The translations under genes were made by a program, and so were the position numbers. This document shows positions 55,331 to 64,000 of a stretch of 64,000 bases of DNA, in pieces. The stretch's first letter is position 1. Each line of letters starts with the position of its first letter. The notes beneath the pieces are model-generated. The model made no database searches. It saw only the letters and a program-made list of their open reading frames with translations, and had not been told where the DNA came from. This DNA comes from Nematopogon swammerdamellus (taxonomy: Eukaryota > Arthropoda > Insecta > Lepidoptera > Adelidae): assembly GCA_946902875.1 (NCBI GenBank), contig OX336349.1, positions 9,571,891 through 9,635,890 on the forward strand, in the 5' to 3' direction.

Positions 55331-56198
55331 TAATAATGTTGTTAGACCTAACCTAACAACATTATTAGGTTAGGTAAGTAAGGTTACAAGTACATAAATT
55401 GGTTTTGTAAACATTTTCGTTTATTCGCTTAAAGGCTAAAGTGACTTATGTACTTAGAGTATTTTATAAGATAATCTAGAGAAAGAATTGTTGTGTTGTA
55501 CATACTTTGATATAGGACCCAAGCTAATTGTTTTGAATGGCTAAGCATTAAACAAACATATGGTTAATTTAAAATGTTCAACTAAAATGGTTACCAGGTT
55601 TATTTTGAGGGACTTTTCTTCGTATATTATATTTAATAACCAGCAAGCTTGAACTTAGTTTCACTTCCATTCCCATTAAGTATGTAAACGCAGAAATTAG
55701 GCTTTTGTGAACTTATATTATATCCCGAATCATCAATCATCATATTTATCTTCAAGCAACGTGTCGGCCGGTCTATGGTGAATTTAAAAAGTGGACTCCA
55801 TGTACGATAAAGCTGTGAGTGTAAGAAACTTAAGCGCAATCGTCAAGTCGAAGGCTTGTCGGCGAGTGGGCCCCGATGCCTCTTAAAGGAACGTCGTCAT
55901 TGATTGATTTACGCATGATAGGTCGACATTCAATGTTATTTTTTAGGCAAGACTGCGTACCGAGTAAAAGGTCCAATGATGATGACGCGATAAGGTATTC
56001 TATACTATGCTAAACAATATGTTGAATTCATAAAAGACACGCTTGTGAATATTTTCAAATACTCGTACATTAATTATTTTCGTTTGCCTACTTATGAATT
56101 GACTCAATGTCTAATACTCAACGTTATACATTTAACTCAACGCATCGTATATTTTCTTGTTCGTTAAAAGTGTAAGTATTTTATCTCATTTTTAGAAC
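55331..56198. other. Unassigned sequence
   Basis: A local palindrome of AGACCTAACCTAAC and GTTAGGTTAGGT lies near 55344-55373; nothing else. Confidence 0.4.
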
Positions 56199-56305
56199 AT
56201 TATGGGAGTGGAAGAGGCGGCAGAGGTGTGTCAGGATCGTGGCACGTGGAGATCCGTTGTCTCTGCCTACCCCACCGGGAAATAGGCGTGACGCTATGTA
56301 TATAT
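56199..56305 (+). mobile_element. LINE C ORF2 tail, copy 3
   Basis: GGGAGTGGAAGAGGCGGCAG, TGTGTCAGGATCGTGGCACG, TGGAGATCCGTTGTCTCTGC and CTACCCCACCGGGAAATAGG match 46825-46920. One frame reads 'MGVEEAAEVCQDRGTWRSVV', then 'SAYPTGK' and stop. Confidence 0.75.
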
Positions 56306-56949
56306 GTATGTATTTTATCTCCATCAAGTAATCCTTTTCATCTAAAACATTTCATATTATTATATATGTGCTTTAGTTATCGCTCCGAATATTTATTTCA
56401 AATGAAATCGGTACTGGTTTAAAAAAAAATAGGTAAAAAATCTGTCGATCTTCATTTGAAAGTTTGATTTCAAAAAGTGCACAGGTGACCTATCGCGCGT
56501 TATTTCTTCGACAGAGCCCGCGCTCTCTCCGAGATGGAAAGACATTTTCATTAATATCTCTTAGCCGGTCCGAGGGAAATTTCTTTAGTTGACAAGCGGC
56601 TTCAGAAATTCGACAAGTTTGGCCTCGCTAGAGTTCGGTTCTCGCATTAAAATACGATTCGAAAGCGAATTTGTACGGGATTAGAGTTTCGTTGGCGCGT
56701 TGATTTTCGAATTATTCCTCTAACTAAGCGAAACTCTCACTTACAGGAATAAATTATTTAGCGTGTTAACTTTTATAAGAACGTTTGAGGATTTAGTAGT
56801 CACTTGTATCAGTTTCTTGATGAGTTTTTAATCAGATTAAATATTTACACTATAATATACTATGAGTCATATCTCTGTGCAATATTTCTATAAGCTCTAA
56901 CACCAATACGTATAACAAAACCTGACAAATTAAGAAGAATTTCACAGAA
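56306..56949. other. Unassigned sequence
   Basis: Low-copy-looking text with no recognised feature. Confidence 0.35.
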
Positions 56950-57210
56950 CTTGTTTCCCTCATCCATCCTCCTCTATGGGCATTCGCCATACTCTCGCGG
57001 AGCACCCCTGTGTAGTCGAAAGAAGAGTTCTTCGAACTGCAATATTTTTCATTTCTGTATCGCACAACTGCAAAGGTGTAGAATGAGCTTCCGGGGTATA
57101 TCTTTCGCCATCAGATATATTTTAGTAGCGGGTCATCCTTTCATCCAAACTTTAGTCCACCCTCAAGCCGGACTTGCACCTCCTCGCATAAGTTACAATA
57201 AAAAAAACAT
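56950..57210 (+). pseudogene. LINE reverse transcriptase C-terminal remnant
   Basis: One frame reads 'EHPCVVERRVLRTAIFF'. After a shift near 57055, 'RTTAKV*NELPGYIFRHQ' is the usual RTxxxWNELP motif of Jockey/CR1-type LINEs, with the tryptophan codon mutated to TAG. AATAAAAAAAAC closes it near 57200. It is distinct in sequence from LINE A and B. Confidence 0.55.
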
Positions 57211-57623
57211 GCATTATGAAATATATGAGTTTTTATTGTTATATATTTTTATTTCATTACTTTTACTTCAATTCCTACATAATCTAAAGTTAATCGTAAA
57301 GTCGTATAGATAAAATCTATTCGGTTAATCCTTATCCCTTATTATCTCAAGACAAAGTAAAATCTTCCTATATCGAACATTCCTAACTTAATTACTGGAC
57401 AAACATTACTTAATTAATTACTTATCAACATAAGTACTGAAAAATCCAGGCTAGAGGGTCAGTGGACGAGTGCGCTAGTTTAATACACTCATTAAGGAAA
57501 GCTTTTCTAGAAAACGCTCCGTTCGGTTCTAATAAAGAAACATAATTACACTGAAAAGCAACACTTCATTTGAGCAGTCACAACTGATTATTTTAACACA
57601 ATTTCTAATATTTCTAGAGCCCA
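57211..57623. other. Unassigned AT-rich sequence
   Basis: Nothing recognised. Confidence 0.35.
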
Positions 57624-57992
57624 TTTTTTTTTTTATGGAAACTGACACGGTTGGCTACATCACCTACAACGTCCGTGATGTCAGCTCATAACATCGGGTG
57701 AACTATGTCAGTGCTTCCCCCTTTGATCGTGCTGGCTACACTGAACTGGTCGGAAAACACAAACTATTTACGTAGCCGTTTCGACCGACGTTTCATTCAG
57801 TGCGGTGGTATCAACCCGGGCGGGTTAAACCCTACCACCAAGTAAGATTAGGAGGGAAGGGATCTACAGTTTTACGAGGAATCGGTCAGCCTCCAGCGGT
57901 CAGCGGTCACCCATCCAAGTACTGACCGCACCCAGCGTTGCTTAACATTCGATAGCGACAGTTGATTGTCTGCACCACGGAGCTGTCGAGGT
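57624..57992 (-). mobile_element. SINE S, best-preserved 5S module
   Basis: The minus strand has AGCTCCGTGGTGC (A-box region), then TTAAGCAACGCTGGGTGCGG and TCAGTACTTGGATGGGTGAC, matching 5S rRNA positions about 51-94 with only a few differences. A shortened B-box region (GACCGATTCCTCG), body, tail TGTCAGTTTCCAT and A-run follow. It is the clearest evidence that the head contains true 5S sequence. Confidence 0.9.
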
Positions 57993-58339
57993 TGACATTC
58001 CATTTGAAAAAAAGTAGACAATTACCACATAATCATATATAATTTTATTATTAGATAGGTATCTATGTAGTTAGTTAATAAAATAATAAATTACTCTATA
58101 TATGTATGTACTTGGTTTCGTACAGTCGCACGCACAAGTGGCTGCTTGCCACAAGCAGACGGCTGGCGGCAGATGTGGTCTTGATTCGCTGCCACTGCAA
58201 TCTAAACTAATATTAACTCAATTAATAACGCTCCCGCAAGTCATCGCGTTGCGAGCACAACGTATGTCCTATTCTGCGGTTGACTGTACCGCATTGTGGT
58301 ATATTAATACAACGAAATTGTATTGAGTATTTTAAATCA

Positions 58340-58470
58340 TCATATAATTTTATCATGCTATATTGTAATATAAATGTAACATAAAATATAAAAAGTAATA
58401 CTAATAACTCAATAAACCTACCTAACAAACATTAAAATAACTATCAAAAGGGGCATTTTCAATATATATA
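58340..58470 (-). mobile_element. LINE D 3' UTR fragment
   Basis: AAAATATAAAAAGTAATAC, TACCTAACAAACATTAAAAT and AACTATCAAAAGGGG are the antisense of the sequence after the LINE D remnant at 4385-4490. No coding part is left. Confidence 0.65.
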
Positions 58471-60317
58471 TATTTATTGTAATATATTTTTGAAATATAT
58501 TTTTGGTCTACTTTACTGTATTTATACATTTTTGTCTCAGTCAAACGTACATCATTCATTATTATTAATATTTATCACGTTGAAAAATGTTCAAGTGTCA
58601 AAAGTAAGAATGAAAGAAACATATATATAAATATATTTTAATCTGCACAACCATATTATAGATTTTTCCGCAAGGGCAAAGACAGATACTTTCACAGTTG
58701 GCTCAAAAGAAACATTCCTACCATTAGTTTAATCTCTCTGGAGCATATTCTTCTTATGCTGACACCATTTATGTTTGTGTCAAGTCTTACGACTAACAAA
58801 TGTATAGAATACAACCGAACCATACATCGGACTGATGGAATGTAAATTAACATCAGTAGAAGTTTTCCACTTTCACATATTCACTTATTTTCACTTATCG
58901 TTCCGCCAAAATAATATCATCTATTACACCATCATATTGATGGGTGCATCGGACTTGATATTTCTCCGTATTTACTCAGCCATTAGTAAAAATAAATAGC
59001 GCCAATTGAGGGCGAGCAGATCTTCCAAAGTAATTGACTCACATGAACCATGGCAGCAAAATAAACAAGTTTGTTGTCTTCATACACGATGTTAATGCTG
59101 AGTAAACACATCCGCGGATGGTCCGCCGCGATGAGAACGAAAGGAAATGTTTTCCCGAAAGAATTCAAATGGATTGGAGAGGCATATCATAACGGCATGT
59201 CATATGTAACTTGACGAGCGCATGTAAATAATAAATAATATATACTGTGTTACATTATAGGGGTTAATTTGCTTTTGGTGCTGAATTTGTATGTGAAACT
59301 GATATTTAGCAGGATAGATTTAGCAAGATAGCAACACGTCGCTTTTCGGGTTGGACTAGGATGCATCGCGCGGAAATTTGTAGCATAAAAATTAAGTTTT
59401 GATTTTTCTAATGTAAAACTATAAAAATAAAACACACACACATAAATATATAATCAACGAATACAATATATTTTTTCCAAAAAACCTTACTTTGGTCAAG
59501 TTATGTCGAATCCAGTTTTTATAAGTGTCAGTATAATATACTGTTCTGTTTTGTATATTTTTCTCACACTTATGTTTCATTATTTCAACTGCGAAAACTC
59601 GTAATTGTCGTCAGAAAATTTACGATTATCTATCAACTTATCTTGTAAATTGTACGCGGTTACGAGTTAGTTATCATAATAAAATAGAAAATAAAATCTC
59701 TCGGAAAGTGCCGAATTTTTCCTTGTAGATTATGTTGAGGACGAAGTACGGAAGCAGTATGCAAGCAGTCATTATGTACTTATATCCTATCACATAGCAG
59801 TTCTATCCTATTAGAATCTTTGGTATCCACATTTTTTTTCCCAACGGTGGTGGTGTTAGTTCTGTTCGAGATGAATACGTTGGTGTTTTTGACATAACGA
59901 TTAATATTTGGGCAGTTGGGTGGAAAAAATTATAGGGCACTTGTCGCTAATTCTACTAATGGCACAGTTCACAACGCGAGAATGGGAGCATTAGTGTAGC
60001 CTGAACGGTTCGATTACTGCTGTTGAAACAATTCTGTAAGCCAGAAACTATTATGTTGGGGGCGGTTAGTAGGTGTTTATCAGAATGGAAATCTTGCATG
60101 CTGTTAATTATTGGGTTTACTCTACCTTTAGCGATTATAGAGAGCTTTATTAAATTGTATGAACTGTAAGGCCCGGCGCGCACGGACAACTTTTGTCGAC
60201 TTTAGGACTTAGACCTTTCGCCGCAATTATGTTTATTCTCGTAAGCAATGACTATGCATTGATATGTTTAGGTCAGGCGCTCCCAAGTGAGTATATATTA
60301 TTGTGTTTGCTGTATGC
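58471..60317. other. Unassigned sequence
   Basis: No gene or repeat edge recognised. Confidence 0.35.
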
Positions 60318-60425
60318 CCGGAATCGGTGTTGTGCTGCAAGAACTATGGTAAATTACAGCACAACACCGACCACCACGTTTCGCAAGTATTCGAAGACCA
60401 ACCTGCTGCATGACTCGGTGGAAGA
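60318..60425 (-). mobile_element. Hairpin family H, core fragment
   Basis: ATCGGTGTTGTGCTGCAAGA, TTACAGCACAACACCGACCA and GCATGACTCGGTGG cover the hairpin and neighbouring part of family H, antisense. Confidence 0.8.
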
Positions 60426-60641
60426 ATTAGACCACCGCTAATAAAACGCAGTGAAACGTCTGAGAGCTTTTTATGCAACATCACTAAATAACTCTTTAAC
60501 AAACCCCCGCCACGCCGCCGGCCGTCCAGAAACGATTAAAACAGCCAGGAAAATACTGCAATGATGACACTATTATTTATACTGTTAACAATAATTTACT
60601 AGCTAAATCATATATTGACTTGATGATAATTTGTACCGTAC
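60426..60641. other. Unassigned spacer
   Basis: Nothing recognised. Confidence 0.35.
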
Positions 60642-60815
60642 CACGGAAGGCCGGGAGGACTGGAGGAAAATTGGAGAGGCGATGTCCAGCAGTGAACGCT
60701 TACACGCTGACTGACTTATATGTAGTACGCTTGTATGCATGAAATTGTAATAACGCGGCTAAGTGCCATGGGTTGTGGCCATGCTGAAAATAAATGAAAT
60801 GAAATAAAATGAAAT
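60642..60815 (+). mobile_element. LINE F ORF2 tail and 3' end
   Basis: One frame reads 'TEGREDWRKIGEAMSSSERL' then 'HAD' and stop, the end of an RTE/R1-like LINE reverse transcriptase. AAGTGCCATGGGTTGTGGCC and a tail of AAATGAAATGAAAT repeats, rather than pure poly-A, follow. Confidence 0.6.
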
Positions 60816-60825
60816 TGTTACTTAA

Positions 60826-61166
60826 TAAATACATACATACATACCACACGCTGTATCACGACAAGCGGGGTAAGCAGAGTAGTCGGTGTTGCGCTGCAAG
60901 TACTCTTGTAAATTACAGCACAACACTGACCACCACATTTAGCAAAGTATTAGGATAATATAACTATCAAGCAGCAAGTAAGGCACGAAGACCCACCTGC
61001 TATACTTATAACCCGGTGGAAGGATCGTGTCAAGGTGTGAGGTGGCTATCCAGTCGTCCTTATGCACGTCATCTTGTCCTTATCCCTTCCTTAGTCGCCT
61101 TTCACGACATGCACGGGATGAGATACAGTGGGGTTATTCTTTTTAAGTACCGATTCCACACGGTGT
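60826..61166 (-). mobile_element. Hairpin family H, full copy
   Basis: Antisense from CACACGCTGTATCACGACAA, through GGTGTTGCGCTGC / GCACAACACTGACC, to the head GTGGGGTTATTC...CGATTCCACACGG. It is about 340 bp, matching the copy at 38550-38886 throughout. Confidence 0.85.
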
Positions 61167-61611
61167 ATGTACCTGTTAATAAATGCGAAAAAAACGTAGA
61201 CCGGAGAAGTTCATCGTACGTTTTAACAAAACAAAATGTCGCTTTACGAAAAGTACACATTTCGTGGCAATAAAAATAACAAAGCAAAAATAAAACTGAG
61301 TTTTCCTACTACCGCATTCCTATGCCAAAGCTCCCAAAATTGCAGTAAGAAAATCGGGTAACTAATCCAATATTATGTCACGCTCCAGGGGACGCACCTA
61401 CGACTAGCGTTGGATCAGCGATATATTGCCTTGGGGCTAATACAATTAAATATTTCATTGAATAGCTAATACGGCGTGCACTGAACTCGACCGAAACATA
61501 TTGGGGCCTGCGCATCGCGCCGTAGGTCGACTTTTCTATTGTGTCGGTAATGTCTAAGACGTTTTTTTGATTGGTTCTGTCTACATATTTAAATGTTGAA
61601 ATATTTAAAAT
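61167..61611. other. Unassigned sequence
   Basis: Nothing recognised. Confidence 0.35.
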
Positions 61612-61795
61612 ATTCTGGAACCCTCTCCCTGCTCATATATTCCCCCCCAAGTACAGTCTCGGGTCCGTCAAGAGGGGCGTGAATGGGCACCTGTCAGTCC
61701 GGCATGGCATTCGCAACCACCGCATACGACCGAATGTCTCGAATGGTTGGCTCGAAGCCATATGTCGCGCTTTCAATAAAAAAAAAAAACGAAAG
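61612..61795 (+). mobile_element. LINE B tail, best copy
   Basis: The frame starts 'FKIFWNPLPAHIFPPKYSLG' and continues 'SVKRGVNGHLSVRHGIRNHR', the FWNxLP-type C-terminus of a LINE reverse transcriptase. The 3' UTR has GAATGTCTCGAATGGTTGGC and CATATGTCGCGCTTTCAAT followed by a 12-A tail. Confidence 0.8.
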
Positions 61796-62189
61796 TAGGG
61801 CAACGAAAATGGAAAATAATCTTCCGTTTAATTTATTAATACGGCTGAGGCAAATAAAAAAAGTTACTTTTGATCATAACATAAAGGCTGATAAAAAATC
61901 AGTTGACCCAACGGTTGGTTGCCACCGGTTGGTTGAGCACTCGTAGGTTGATAATTTAAGACTGAGAAAAAACCTGATAAGTGACTGTGGAGACTGTGAA
62001 CCTGTGAAGTTAACTGTATTTACACAAAAAGGATTCCATTGCCGTAATTATGTTCATAATTACGTATTGCTGTATTATGTTTAGTCCTTCGCATCCCTCA
62101 CGCCATCTATCGATCAGAGTTGACGTTTGTGGTTAAAATGTTAGTTAAATGATCATTCGGTAGATGGCGCTGTTTTACCGAATCCCATA
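61796..62189. other. Unassigned sequence
   Basis: Nothing recognised. Confidence 0.35.
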
Positions 62190-62415
62190 TAATATACCGA
62201 TCAATAATGATAATTGTATGGGACCCCCTTAATTTTTTAGTTTTTGCTTGTTTTATTGTTTGGCATATCCGCCATAATAATACATATTCTGTGAACATTT
62301 CAACCGGCTACCTATTACGGTTCAGAAGATGATAGGCATCGGACGGACAGAGAGACAGATAGACAGACGGCGGCGTAGCCTTAATTATAGGCTTCCGTAT
62401 GGATGTGGAACCCTA
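62190..62415 (+). repeat. Repeat P copy
   Basis: CATATCCGCCATAATAATAC, ATTCTGTGAACATTTCAACC, GGACGGACAGAGAGACAGA, AGACAGACGGCGGCGTAGCC and the end GTGGAACCCTAAC match 18720-18895. Confidence 0.75.
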
Positions 62416-64000
62416 ACAATGTGTAATTGGTTATGAATTTATGAAAAAATTGGCTATGAAATGCAATTTCGTCGCTTTGCCATGCTTCCGTACCGCTGAA
62501 GACCGGGAGAACTGGACGAACTGGAGAACTAGACTTATGTCGATGCAATTTAAACGTTTGACTTAAGTTCATAACGGCGCGCTGTTCGCTTCTGCTTCAT
62601 TTAAATCGTGGATTTAAAACAATATATAACATACTCTTCCATATTTACAAAAATTTAACACAACTCTCGATCTTTCGCACCTGAAAACCAGCACACATAG
62701 GTACAAGAACCTGTTCCTGCTACTAACATGACTTTCGTAGATGCGTGTTCGGTTATCGATTTTTGGAAAATTGTGTTGTGTGAGCTGTCTATGAAACGGA
62801 TACGCTTGCTGTGAGTGCCTCCCCCTTTATGATCAGTAACTTTCCGTGAGCCGTACGCTTATACGATTGGTGTAGTAGGCATTGGATCGTTACGTGTCTT
62901 GTACACGGGGAGGCAGTTTGTCGAAATTATTGCAGCGAAGGAATGAACGGTAATCGCAGTTACATTTCAGAGAATTGGCTTGTGCATTTATGGTGGTCAT
63001 GTTAGTATGTACCTACCTATGTAGGTAGGTATATGCGTATTATATTCATTCTGCGTATGCGTATTGTATTAATTATATTCTGATGTGCCGACGAGTAGGC
63101 ACCAAATTGTATCAAGAATAAAAAAAAAATTTTTTTTTTGTTCATTCCTTTCACGTCAGTTTTTTATTGCCCCATACAAAATGTACTGAACCCTTTTATG
63201 CTCACTGCTATCCACAGTGGCGGCTGGTGACTTCAGTGACCGGTAGTGCGCTAAGTACCTACTTACTTAAATACCAAATTTTACAATTTTTATGTTATTT
63301 TAAGATCGCGACTTCCGAATTTTTTAAACGCCTGCGTTTTATTATGTACGTACCTAGTACGAAAATTATATAGCCTATCCACCTATGCTATACTGTAAGT
63401 ACGTATCTGAAACTATCACAGACGAAGCTGATATGTCTACCTAACGAATAGATAACAAAAACACAACAAAACTTCACACAAAAGTATTCACCTAGTAGGT
63501 TGCCTCACCCGGCATAAGTACTATGAAAAAAAAAACTACTCAGCACATCGCATAAACATAACACAATGAATAAAATACCGTGGTGTTGGAGTATTTTAGT
63601 CCTTTCTAAATAATCTCTAAATGTACACAGATTTGTAGTTAAAAGCATATTGGTAGCTGACATTCCTACTTAGAACAGGCTGAAAATTTCACACAAGACC
63701 TTTCGGCCTTTCTATATGTTATGTATGTACGTAGGTACATATTTAATACGTCACATACATATATATAGATATAAAGATACCCACAAAACGCCGCCGGGCG
63801 GGAAGTTGACGAGCGTTTTTCCCCAGTCCACGGACGAGCAAGAGGCCTCTCTCAAAACATCGAGTGGCTGAATTAAATGAAGAGGCAATGAGAGATTTTT
63901 TCAGTTAATTTCCAGACGTGAGCGATGGCAGCAATAAAACGGAGGCAGCGTGATGGACGTTTAATAATATCTCGCTAACTGTTGGCTAAACTCGCAAATT
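62416..64000. other. Unassigned sequence
   Basis: No gene recognised. A frame at about 62480-62560 ('TAEDRENWTNW') faintly resembles a LINE ORF2 end. The last ~220 bp look low-copy. Confidence 0.35.

Overview
The window looks like a gene-poor, repeat-saturated piece of a moth or butterfly (Lepidoptera) nuclear genome. It is AT-rich with no operons or bacterial signals. It has insect-type 5S rRNA genes, many non-LTR retrotransposon (LINE) tails, foldback elements, MITEs and Helitron-like ends of the kind common in Lepidoptera, plus GTAT, AC and TG microsatellites. I recognise no host protein-coding gene. Nearly every open frame is a transposon remnant or a by-product of a repeat. The assignment to Lepidoptera is from memory of these repeat types, not from a search.

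Layout. 1-5600: a foldback element, a SINE, a hairpin-rich repeat (family H), a decayed retroelement ORF and short tandem repeats. 6382-8860: a 5S rRNA array with four 119-nt copies, one 117-nt copy, one diverged copy and one remnant. A spacer is interrupted by a retroposon that carries only ORF1. 10-19 kb: SINE copies, a MITE nested in a Helitron-like element, and a TIR element whose right end is amplified into six 121-bp units. 19.5-22.6 kb: a ~3.1-kb TIR transposon with a 213-codon ORF and a nested LINE. 23-48 kb: MITEs, SINEs, LINE tails, tRNA-like sequences and small palindromes. 49.2-50.5 kb: a Helitron-like element filled with ~67-bp units arranged head-to-head. 50.8-51.5 kb: a GC-rich promoter-like block and possible non-coding first exon. 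51.6-51.8 kb: a 105-bp-arm hairpin. 51.9-64 kb: more SINE, LINE and H copies.

The most interesting theme is a modular RNA polymerase III retroposon system. One SINE body occurs with two different heads. One head is a tRNA-type promoter (A box and B box) with a ~44-nt piece of 5S rRNA, covering the 5S internal promoter, lodged between the boxes. The other head is shared with the separate hairpin family H. The last ~25 nt of the SINE match the 3' end of a LINE (LINE A) present five times here, as expected if that LINE supplies the reverse transcriptase. Genuine 5S genes sit in the same window, so the source sequence for the 5S module can be compared directly.

Limits: everything was read by eye. 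Element boundaries are good to a few bases where inverted repeats or poly-A define them and to tens of bases elsewhere. LINE clade names are tentative.
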